Shown piece after piece: positions 23,870 through 32,157 of a DNA stretch of 64,000 bases (its first letter is position 1; every line of letters starts with the position of its first letter). A program made the translations under genes and the position numbers. The stretch is from MGBC163016 sp964462135 (GTDB taxonomy: Bacteria > Actinomycetota > Coriobacteriia > Coriobacteriales > Eggerthellaceae), in contig CAYWWK010000006.1 in NCBI GenBank assembly GCA_964462135.1, positions 23,344 through 87,343 of the forward strand, read 5' to 3'. A model generated the notes under the pieces. It was given only the letters and a program-made list of their open reading frames with translations, was not told the origin of the DNA and did no database searches.

Positions 23870-26800
23870 TGAAAGGCAGGTTCGCGTTCTCATTCTCATC
23901 GGTCCCGTGGAGCGCTTTGGCCGCGGTGGCACTGTGCGTCCTGGCAGTAGGGGTGACCGCTGTCACGTGGCAGGGTGGCGCTCTCTTCGGGTCTGACTTC
24001 TCGTGGACGAACAGCTCCTATGGCGCGAACCAGGCATACGATTCGACATCGCTGCAGGTGGAAGAGGACGCTGACTCCACCAATGCGGTTTCCCAAGAGG
24101 ACCAGGTTGAGGATGACAAGGCCGATCCGTCACTTTCTGCATCGGGCGCTTCTGAGGGTGGGTCACCCCTTTCAGGGACGGTGGTTCCCTCCGAGGAAGA
24201 GGTGGTCATCGGAAGCGGAGGGTCAACCCCGGGAGGCAATCCTTCCCAAGGGGGCGAACCTTCTGGTGGGGGCGAAGAGCCGGGACCGGGACCGGGACCG
24301 GGACCCGTTGATCCTTCACGGCCTGATCCGGAGGCACCGGAGGAGATCCCTGAGATCATTGACCCGAATTCGCGTTTTGAAGAGATGGCTGATCCGTCAC
24401 TGGGATATGAGAGCAAACCACGATATGAGGTGGAAGAGGTGCATCTTGAGGGACGGGGCAAGACCGTGGTCTACGACAACACGCTCCCGGCGGATGCGAA
24501 CCGCATTCAGATAAGAAATGAGGTTGCCCCCTATCTGAATGGGTACATGATCGTGCGCAAGGTCGGCGAGACGCAAACCGAACGCATTGAAATGGAGAAA
24601 GACAGGTTCCAGTTTTCCAGTGCTGAGACATGGACGCGACCCTCCTCCACTGGACAGATGAGGATCACTGTTTCCTACTATGACGGCGGTTGGGGGATCA
24701 CCAAGACAGGCATCGATGCGGTCTGTGATGTCTATGAGCACATGGCTCACTTCATCGTGACCAATGCTGACGGCAGCCAATCCACCCATCGGGAATACTT
24801 CAACGGAAGTACGCTTGCGGTACCGTCGGAGGCATGGCGCCTTGCACTTGAGCAGCAGGTGACATCGGATGGCTCGCTTTCTGAATTGTTCTTGGGTTGG
24901 ACTTGTGGAATGCAGTCAGTACTGGACTCACTGACAGTGAAGTCGGGAGATATCGCTTTCGAGGTTCGTGCACAGGGAACCCACCCAGTGCCAGCAGGCA
25001 TGCGGGTGGAACCGCGTGAAGGAGCCCAGGCTCTGACATGGGTCGAGGATATGAGTGAGGCCATCCAAGGGGGATGTCTTGTCGTACCCGAAGGGGTCAA
25101 TGCCCTTGAGTTTTCGAACATGGCTCCGAACCCCGCCGTCACGACCATCCGCCTCCCCCAAACGGTTTTCAAGATGGATATCCCTTCGGTGGTGAAAGCC
25201 TTTCCCAATTTGGAAACCTGGGAGGTTGCGGGCGGCAATCAGCGGTATGCAGCCACCGCCGATGGCTACCTTGTCTCGAAGGTGGACGTGGACAGGATGA
25301 GAATAGTCTCGGTGCCTCCCCGTTCCTCTTCGGTGGGGACTGCGACCGTGACGGTTGATGAAGGCGTCATTGGTTTTGGTGAATGCGCTTTCGAGGGAAT
25401 CGCGTGGGGGACAGGAGAGCCGTGCCTCCTTTTCGGAGGAAATGAGGTTGACATTGAGGAATGGGATTCATTGCCTGCGGACGCGCGGGTGGCTGTACCT
25501 GAATCTCCCTACGATGAGGTCTATTGCCGCTATCTGTCCGTTTTCTTCCAGCATCGACCTGATCTGTCGATCATCGATCATAATCGAACCTGGCGACAGG
25601 GTGGCGTGTATGGCACGGGGGATGATGGGGATGCGGCGGTCTTCTTCTACACTGATTATGGTGCGGCGCTGGCCTATCTGCCTGAGAGCGAAACGTTTTC
25701 ATATACGGTGCCTTCATCGGTGTCGCGTGTTTTGAATACAGCCTTCGCTGATTGCACATCCCTTTCGAGCATCATCATTCCACCCACGGTCAAAATCATC
25801 GAAAACGAATCGCTTGCAGCCCCGGCGCTTCATAGCATCATTGTGCAGGCACCGGATGCGATCATGATCGATCCCAGTCAGAAGCTCTTTGCAGCTCGCG
25901 CGGCCTATGCTGATGATTTCACGCTCTACCTTGCCTGCGAAGCGGGAAGTGATGAGCACCAGCGCTGGATTGAGCAACTGGCAGCCTGCTGGGGTTCGGA
26001 AAGCGAGGCTGCAGCACATATCATGTGCACCGGAGCCGATGAGGGAGGCTTGGAGGCCGACGCAGGAAGTGGAGCGGTCTATCAGCGAAACGGCCAAGCA
26101 TTGACACTGCTTTCCGTGCCCCAGAAGACGACACGGCTTTCCGTCAAAGAGGGGACGACGGCAATCGCACCTGATGCCGTCAGGGGGCTGCCTGATCTGC
26201 GTGCCCTGATCTTGTCGGAGAGTCTCCGCACGGTGCCTGCTCAAGAATTCGCGGATTGCGCTGCGTTGGAAGCGGTGATCTATCCTGATTCCCTCCTTGG
26301 AGGAACCGATGTTTCAGCATGGGCACCCACGGTGGGCCTTTCTGCAGATCAAGGTTGCGCATCACTTCGATTCCTAGGCGATTCCATGCATTGCCAGTGG
26401 GATGGCACGGGCATCTTCTACCGTACGAATGAGGCGGGCTTGACGGTTGTCTATGCACTCAAGGCCATCGGTGAGCTTTTCCCCGAGGGGATCGTCTCGC
26501 TTCTTCCCCAGACGACGGCTATCGGGCATGAGGTCTTTACGGGTGATACGACGCTTGCAGGGGTTTCAGGTGATCGCAGCGTCGTCGCGGTGGGTACACG
26601 GGCATTCGAAGGCTGCACGTCACTCGCTTCGATGAATGCACTTGCCTCTTTGCGGTCCGTGGGAGCTTCTGCCTTTGCCCATTCAGGTTTGGAAGGCACG
26701 CTTTCCCTGAATGGCGATGGGCTTGTGATGGAGGCATCGGCTTTCGAAGGATGCGACAAGCTGGGAGATATCGAGCTGTCGGGTTCGATAGCGTCTCTCG

Positions 26801-29800
26801 GCCCACGAGCATTCGCCAGCTGCTCTGGTTTGACGCGAGTGATCTGCACGGACGCGCTCACCAATCTGCAGGCCATGGAGGCATCTGCATTCGAGGGCTG
26901 CCCGCATCTTTCGGAAGTCGTTGTCTCCTCTGGCGTGCGAACCATCGGGAAAGCTGCGTTCAAGGACTGCGCGAATCTGCGCACGGTTCGCCTTCCTGAA
27001 AGCGGTGCGATGACGACCAGCATTCAAGACCAGGCATTCATGGGATGCGCGAAGCTTGACTCCCTGTATCTGCATCGCCTGACGAAGCTGCAGACCATCG
27101 GCGCAGAAGCGTTCTATGTGAGCGGTGCAATGGCACGAACTGCGTCAGATGATTCGGTCGGTGGAGCACTCAAGGGAAGCCTTTACCTGCCTGGGTCGCT
27201 GGTGTCCATTGGTGAGCGCGCTTTTGCGAATCAACGTGCCTTGGAGAAGCTCTATCTGCATGGAGATGTCGCAGCGTTGCAGACCATCGGCACGAGCGCC
27301 TTTGCAGATTGCGCCAATCTGTACTCGGTCACGCTCAATGAAGCCACGTCAGGGTTGCGCATCGGTGCGGATGCCTTTGCCCGTGATGGGAGACTCTCAT
27401 CGGTTGTGCTTCCGAAGTCGCTCATCTCGGTGGGCGCGCGTTCGTTCGCTTCTTGCACGCGCTTGGCGAATCTGACACTCAAGGGTGCAGCCACTGAGTC
27501 GTGTCGGTGGGAGGGGATGGGAGATGAGGCTTTCATCGGGTGCAGCGCTCTGGAGTCGCTTGATCTGTCATCGACGGTCATCAAGACGATCAGTCACGAT
27601 GCCTTCGCACAGTGCACCTCTCTTGCGATGGTCGTTCTTCCCGCTACGGTCGTTGCTATCGAGAGCGGGGCATTCCGAGGATGTGTTGCTCTGAGATTGC
27701 TGAGCATCCAGGCTCCTGTGCCGCCCCATCTTGCCTCTGATGCATTCGAAGGCTGTGATACTGCTTCATTGGTGGTTCAGGTGGAGCGCTCCGGGGGAAA
27801 TCAGGTGCTCAATGCATACCGCGCTGATGATGCATGGCTTGCCTTGGTGGGTGGCAGTGCCCAAAGCATCACGGTTCCCAGCGTTGATGGCACTCTTCAG
27901 ATGGGGGCTGGTGAATATCGGCGCATGGGGTCAGGCTACACGTTGGTGCGGGTTGATCCTGCCAAGGTCGGCAGTGGATTCCAGCTTGCGGCAGGAACCG
28001 TGCGCATCGAGAGCGGGGCGTTCAAGGAATGCCAGCGGCTTCTTTCCGTTCTCGTTCCATCGTCGGTCACATCTATGGCCGCGGGTGCATTCGCAGGCTG
28101 CTCTTCCTTGGAGATCCTTGCATTCCAAGGTGACCGTCCCCCTGCCTTCGAAGGCGATCTGTTCGCGGGGGAAGCGGTGCAAAACGAATTCCGCCTCTAT
28201 GTCACCAACGTGGACCACGCGCCGAATTACTTCGGCAGTCTGACTGAACTCGTGCGCTTCAAGCTGGTGGCGGGTGGCAACAGCTTTGCCCTGGTACCTG
28301 AGGTGGGTGCTCTCTACACCACCTACGAGACCGGTGGTACCTCTGTCTATGATGTGCTGCTACGAGTGCCACGCGCCGCTTCGGGGGAATTGGAGGTGCC
28401 CTCAGGCATGCGCTTCGTTGCTGCTTCTGCAGCAGCGGGCTGTTCAGGCATCACTCGTGTGAGCCTGCCAAGCAGCTGTTTGTCTTTGGGAGATGCGGCT
28501 TTCAAGAACAGCGGGGTGACAAGGGTTGATGCCACATCTGAAGTCACCCAGATAGGGTCACGGGCCTTTGAAGGATGCGTTCATCTGAAGAAGGCGCACT
28601 TCCTGGCCGGAGGAGGTACCAGCAATGATGTCTATCTCCCCGGCAAGCTTGAGAAGTTGGGGACATTCGTGTTCAAGGGCTGCACTTCCATCACGACGGC
28701 ACAGGTGAATGGGAAGCTGAAGGAGATTCCTGAAGGAACGTTCGCGGGATGCACGAGCCTCACGCAGATGAGTGGCGGGTCTGATTCGATAGCATCATTC
28801 AAGCGATTCGGGAAGGGTCTCTTTGCGGGATGTACGGCTATGACCAGCACGGGAGCTTCGCTCACGGCATTCTCGGGGCTTGAGGAGATCGGAGAGGGTG
28901 CTTATCAAGGATGCCGCAATCTCTCACTTGCGGTATTCCCCGCATCCCTGCGCTCTGTCGGACAAGGCGCCTTTAGTGGATGCGAGAGCATCGAATTCGT
29001 CGTCTTCAATGGATGCTCACCGGCATCGATTGCCGGAAGCGGTCTTCCCGACATCTGGCATTCGAGGTCTGTGCCGGTGTTCGTCCCCCAGGGCGATGCA
29101 GGCGGCATGGGTATCGCATTGGCATATGAAACAGCATGGGGGTCAGATGCTCCTTCGGCAGGAGTGGATGCGGTGGCTGCCTCATATCGGACGGTCAGGG
29201 GTAATCTGTATGCGGAGGTCAGGTACGACACCATCCGCGAGATAGACCTCGCCTTCTTGAGCACGACTACGCAAGCCTGTGCCAATGGGGTGGTTGAGGT
29301 CTACAGGGCTACGAGCAGCTACAATTGGCGAACCCTGTACATCAACAAACGCGCCCTCAAGGACAAGACCTATGTGAAGCGGTTCTGGGTCGGGCCGGAT
29401 TGCGTGGGCGCAGCTCAGCGGCCTGGCATTGGGGATGAGGCCTTCGACGGAACCGGAGGAGAAGCGGGTCTGACACTGGACCTTTCGGCAATGAGCGCCG
29501 TTCCCTTTGCGGGAAATCACATCTTCGGTGCTCAGGTGCCCGAAGGTGCACGCATTCTGGTGAAGGATGAGGCGATGGCCGAGGCATTCTGTGACGTCTC
29601 TGAGACAGGTCGGATGGGAGCGAAACTGCTTGAGGATTACGGCAAGCGTCTTGTGCGCGATGATTCCATCGCAGATGCCATAGCGCTCATGCTTGTGGAT
29701 GCGGCTACCGTCGCCTCCTGTGACCAAACAGAGGCAGAAGATGATTTGAGCGCCATCCTCGACGATCCTGCGGACGCATCTGATGAACAGGCTGCTGATG

Positions 29801-29997
29801 ACGCAGCAGTCGAAGACGCTGATGCCAACGGCATGGCATCAGCTGGATTGGATCATGAGCAGGACGATGATGCTGAAGTTTCGACCGACAGGGGATCACC
29901 GGCATTGGTAGGGGATAATGGATCGCCAAATGAGGTGACCACCCATCCGGTGGATTCACCTGTGCAGACGGCACTCGAAAGAGAAGGGCAGCCATGA
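23866..29997 (+). CDS. giant BspA-like leucine-rich-repeat surface protein (LRR_5)
   Basis: A 2043-residue protein. An N-terminal hydrophobic segment (LAAVALCVLAVGVTAV) acts as signal peptide or anchor, followed by an acidic linker and a Gly/Pro-rich tract (GPGPGPGPGP, about 138-150), a beta-rich region, then from roughly residue 480 to 1750 many LRR_5 units with the pattern IGxxAFxGCxxLxxVxLPxSVxxIGxxAF. LRR_5/BspA proteins mediate adhesion to host or other bacteria. The C-terminal ~120 residues are Asp/Glu/Ala-rich. There is no LPxTG, SLH or other recognisable wall anchor. It overlaps the kinase and MoxR genes by 4 nt at each end, so it is embedded in the operon. Confidence 0.92.
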   Translation: MMKGRFAFSFSSVPWSALAAVALCVLAVGVTAVTWQGGALFGSDFSWTNSSYGANQAYDSTSLQVEEDADSTNAVSQEDQVEDDKADPSLSASGASEGGSPLSGTVVPSEEEVVIGSGGSTPGGNPSQGGEPSGGGEEPGPGPGPGPVDPSRPDPEAPEEIPEIIDPNSRFEEMADPSLGYESKPRYEVEEVHLEGRGKTVVYDNTLPADANRIQIRNEVAPYLNGYMIVRKVGETQTERIEMEKDRFQFSSAETWTRPSSTGQMRITVSYYDGGWGITKTGIDAVCDVYEHMAHFIVTNADGSQSTHREYFNGSTLAVPSEAWRLALEQQVTSDGSLSELFLGWTCGMQSVLDSLTVKSGDIAFEVRAQGTHPVPAGMRVEPREGAQALTWVEDMSEAIQGGCLVVPEGVNALEFSNMAPNPAVTTIRLPQTVFKMDIPSVVKAFPNLETWEVAGGNQRYAATADGYLVSKVDVDRMRIVSVPPRSSSVGTATVTVDEGVIGFGECAFEGIAWGTGEPCLLFGGNEVDIEEWDSLPADARVAVPESPYDEVYCRYLSVFFQHRPDLSIIDHNRTWRQGGVYGTGDDGDAAVFFYTDYGAALAYLPESETFSYTVPSSVSRVLNTAFADCTSLSSIIIPPTVKIIENESLAAPALHSIIVQAPDAIMIDPSQKLFAARAAYADDFTLYLACEAGSDEHQRWIEQLAACWGSESEAAAHIMCTGADEGGLEADAGSGAVYQRNGQALTLLSVPQKTTRLSVKEGTTAIAPDAVRGLPDLRALILSESLRTVPAQEFADCAALEAVIYPDSLLGGTDVSAWAPTVGLSADQGCASLRFLGDSMHCQWDGTGIFYRTNEAGLTVVYALKAIGELFPEGIVSLLPQTTAIGHEVFTGDTTLAGVSGDRSVVAVGTRAFEGCTSLASMNALASLRSVGASAFAHSGLEGTLSLNGDGLVMEASAFEGCDKLGDIELSGSIASLGPRAFASCSGLTRVICTDALTNLQAMEASAFEGCPHLSEVVVSSGVRTIGKAAFKDCANLRTVRLPESGAMTTSIQDQAFMGCAKLDSLYLHRLTKLQTIGAEAFYVSGAMARTASDDSVGGALKGSLYLPGSLVSIGERAFANQRALEKLYLHGDVAALQTIGTSAFADCANLYSVTLNEATSGLRIGADAFARDGRLSSVVLPKSLISVGARSFASCTRLANLTLKGAATESCRWEGMGDEAFIGCSALESLDLSSTVIKTISHDAFAQCTSLAMVVLPATVVAIESGAFRGCVALRLLSIQAPVPPHLASDAFEGCDTASLVVQVERSGGNQVLNAYRADDAWLALVGGSAQSITVPSVDGTLQMGAGEYRRMGSGYTLVRVDPAKVGSGFQLAAGTVRIESGAFKECQRLLSVLVPSSVTSMAAGAFAGCSSLEILAFQGDRPPAFEGDLFAGEAVQNEFRLYVTNVDHAPNYFGSLTELVRFKLVAGGNSFALVPEVGALYTTYETGGTSVYDVLLRVPRAASGELEVPSGMRFVAASAAAGCSGITRVSLPSSCLSLGDAAFKNSGVTRVDATSEVTQIGSRAFEGCVHLKKAHFLAGGGTSNDVYLPGKLEKLGTFVFKGCTSITTAQVNGKLKEIPEGTFAGCTSLTQMSGGSDSIASFKRFGKGLFAGCTAMTSTGASLTAFSGLEEIGEGAYQGCRNLSLAVFPASLRSVGQGAFSGCESIEFVVFNGCSPASIAGSGLPDIWHSRSVPVFVPQGDAGGMGIALAYETAWGSDAPSAGVDAVAASYRTVRGNLYAEVRYDTIREIDLAFLSTTTQACANGVVEVYRATSSYNWRTLYINKRALKDKTYVKRFWVGPDCVGAAQRPGIGDEAFDGTGGEAGLTLDLSAMSAVPFAGNHIFGAQVPEGARILVKDEAMAEAFCDVSETGRMGAKLLEDYGKRLVRDDSIADAIALMLVDAATVASCDQTEAEDDLSAILDDPADASDEQAADDAAVEDADANGMASAGLDHEQDDDAEVSTDRGSPALVGDNGSPNEVTTHPVDSPVQTALEREGQP

Positions 29998-30947
29998 TAA
30001 TCAGGAAAAGCGACCAGATCATCCAAGAGGTTGGCAAGGCCATCATCGGCAAGGATGAGATCATTCGCAAGGTGCTCATGGCTCTGTATGCCAATGGGCA
30101 TATCCTGCTGGAGGATTCTCCCGGCGTTGGCAAGACCACCTTGGCATTGGCGTTCTCGCGTGCTTTGGGCTTCGATTATCGCCGTATCCAATTCACACCC
30201 GATACCATGCCTGCCGATATAACCGGCTTCAGCATGTACAACAAGCAAACAGAGCGCTTCGAATTCCACCCAGGCGCGGTGCAATGCAACCTGCTTCTGG
30301 GAGACGAGATCAACCGCACCTCAGCCAAGACCCAGGCAGCCCTTCTGGAAGTCATGGAAGAGCGTGCGGTCACGGTGGATGGCGTCACGCACGAGATGCC
30401 CGAGCCGTTCATCGTCATCGCAACCCAGAATCCATTGGGTTCAGTGGGCACGCAGCAGCTTCCTGATTCGCAGCTTGACCGCTTCATCGTACGCCTGTCC
30501 ATGGGGTATCCATCTCACGACCTCCAAGTGGCCATGATTCGAGATTCTTTGGGTTCGAAGCCGCTTGACAGCGTGCAGGAAGTGGCCTCGCGTGAGGATA
30601 TCATCACCATCCAGCGCTATCTTGCGAACATCCGCGTTTCCGAGGAGCTCATGGATTATGCGACGACACTTTGCGAGGCAACACGCACGGCTCCTTTGGT
30701 GCAGCTTGGCGTGAGCCCTCGTGGCGTATTGGCGCTGGTGCGCATGGCGCGGGCATCGGCCATTCTCAATGAACGCGACTACGTCATTCCTGAGGATATC
30801 CGCGATGTCTATGCGGATGTGTGTGCTCATCGTCTGATCCTGCGCTCTCAGGCGCGCATCGAAGGGGTCAGCGCCCAGGAGATCCTCGAAGGGCTTTTGG
30901 CAGAGGTTCCGGCTCCAGCGCTGAATCGCCGTGCGTCGTACTCATGA
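29994..30947 (+). CDS. MoxR-family AAA+ ATPase
   Basis: A 317-residue AAA_3 ATPase: Walker A EDSPGVGKTTLA, the MoxR-specific segment FTPDTMPADITGFS, Walker B NLLLGDEINRTSAKTQAALLEVMEE, sensor FIVIATQNP and arginine-finger region LPDSQLDRF. MoxR proteins act as chaperones that mature or remodel partner complexes, usually with a VWA or DUF58 protein; here DUF58 is next (40 nt downstream). ATGA overlap with the LRR gene indicates translational coupling, linking the chaperone to the surface protein or to the following envelope genes. Confidence 0.95.
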   Translation: MIIRKSDQIIQEVGKAIIGKDEIIRKVLMALYANGHILLEDSPGVGKTTLALAFSRALGFDYRRIQFTPDTMPADITGFSMYNKQTERFEFHPGAVQCNLLLGDEINRTSAKTQAALLEVMEERAVTVDGVTHEMPEPFIVIATQNPLGSVGTQQLPDSQLDRFIVRLSMGYPSHDLQVAMIRDSLGSKPLDSVQEVASREDIITIQRYLANIRVSEELMDYATTLCEATRTAPLVQLGVSPRGVLALVRMARASAILNERDYVIPEDIRDVYADVCAHRLILRSQARIEGVSAQEILEGLLAEVPAPALNRRASYS

Positions 30948-30987
30948 TGCTTGATCTGGTCGCTTCGAGGAACGTCGGGTATCACTC

Positions 30988-32157
30988 ATGAGGTCGAATC
31001 GCATCCTCGTCATCTTGGCATTCGTGGCGACGATCCTGGTCTTCATCTGGACTGGATCACTGATGGCGTTGGCCTTGATCGTGTTCATGGCCGGAGTGGT
31101 GATGGTGTTTGCCCTGGGGGTGCTTGCCACACGGGTGGGTACGGAGGTGGTCATTCACGTTCCGTCCTCTACCGCCGTGGGAGGAGATGCCGCCATCGTC
31201 CTTTCCATTCGCCAAGGTCTGCCTTTCAGCACTTCCCTCATCGGCTTTGACATGCTCTGCACAAGCGCACCGTTTCAGACGCAGGAGCATCGGTGTGCGT
31301 CGGTTGCCTTGAACACACGCAGCTGCCGTGAGGTCCATATACCGCTCAATGCCGACCGGTATGGACGCACTGAGGTGTTCGTGGACCGGTGTTGGTGCGA
31401 GGATCCTATGGGGCTCTTCCACCTGCCATTGCCATGGACGCAGAGGCGAAGCTGCGTGGTCTATCCTGCCACCTTCGCTTTGACGAGCAATGTCAAGCAT
31501 GTCCCGCTTTCTCGAGCGTTCGGAACCACCTATGATGACTCACGCAGCGGATCTGATGTGGATGAGGTGTTCGATATCCGCGAATTCCAAGCGGGCGACC
31601 ATTTCGCTTCGGTCCACTGGAAGCTCACCTCGAAATTCGACGTGATGATGTCGCGGCAGTTCTCGCGCCCGGTTGATTTCGAACTCATCATCGTCAGCCT
31701 GGGCGCTCTTGAGGACAAGGAGGGAAAGCCCCTGCCCGTACCGTTGCTCAATGGCACGGCATCAACCAGCGAAGCCATCTCATCGGATTTCGTGCGGCAG
31801 GGTCTGTCGCACAACTATGCGCTTCCCGTCAAAGGGGATCTGACGCAGGTGACGGTGGATGGCCTTGAGGCCATGGACGCCGTTTCGGAGCTCTTGCTGG
31901 ATGCTCCTCTTCCGCCTTGCTATACCGATGCTGTGGCATGCCTCCTCTCTTCGGAGATGTCTGTCCGGTTCACGAAATGCATCCTGGTGACTCCAGTGCC
32001 TGATGAGCCTTTATGGGAGCAATTGGCATACGAGATGGATCTGAGCGTGGTGCTCGTGGTCAGTGGGACGGGAGTGAATGAGGTGGCAGGGGACTACGAT
32101 CTCGTGGTCGTGGATACGGAGGAAGCGATCGATCGTGAACGCTGCATCACACTCTAG
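30988..32157 (+). CDS. DUF58 domain protein
   Basis: A 389-residue protein with two N-terminal helices (ILVILAFVATILVFIW; LIVFMAGVVMVFALGVLA) and a cytoplasmic DUF58 domain whose signature DEVFDIREFQAGDHFASVHW is clear (the family's R-EY-GD---I-W block). DUF58 proteins partner with MoxR ATPases and carry a VWA-like fold. ATG 30988 is used; no strong RBS is visible. The last ~20 nt overlap the start proposed for the transglutaminase-fold gene. Confidence 0.88.
   Translation: MRSNRILVILAFVATILVFIWTGSLMALALIVFMAGVVMVFALGVLATRVGTEVVIHVPSSTAVGGDAAIVLSIRQGLPFSTSLIGFDMLCTSAPFQTQEHRCASVALNTRSCREVHIPLNADRYGRTEVFVDRCWCEDPMGLFHLPLPWTQRRSCVVYPATFALTSNVKHVPLSRAFGTTYDDSRSGSDVDEVFDIREFQAGDHFASVHWKLTSKFDVMMSRQFSRPVDFELIIVSLGALEDKEGKPLPVPLLNGTASTSEAISSDFVRQGLSHNYALPVKGDLTQVTVDGLEAMDAVSELLLDAPLPPCYTDAVACLLSSEMSVRFTKCILVTPVPDEPLWEQLAYEMDLSVVLVVSGTGVNEVAGDYDLVVVDTEEAIDRERCITL

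Noticed and set aside
24285..24306. GGGACC tandem run considered as a DNA repeat or replication slip site
   Set aside because: It encodes a Gly-Pro linker in frame within the LRR protein, so it is explained by protein low complexity.
23866..29997. Possible CRISPR-like or satellite repeats within the LRR gene
   Set aside because: The periodicity is protein-level LRR_5 repetition with divergent DNA; there are no identical spaced repeats.
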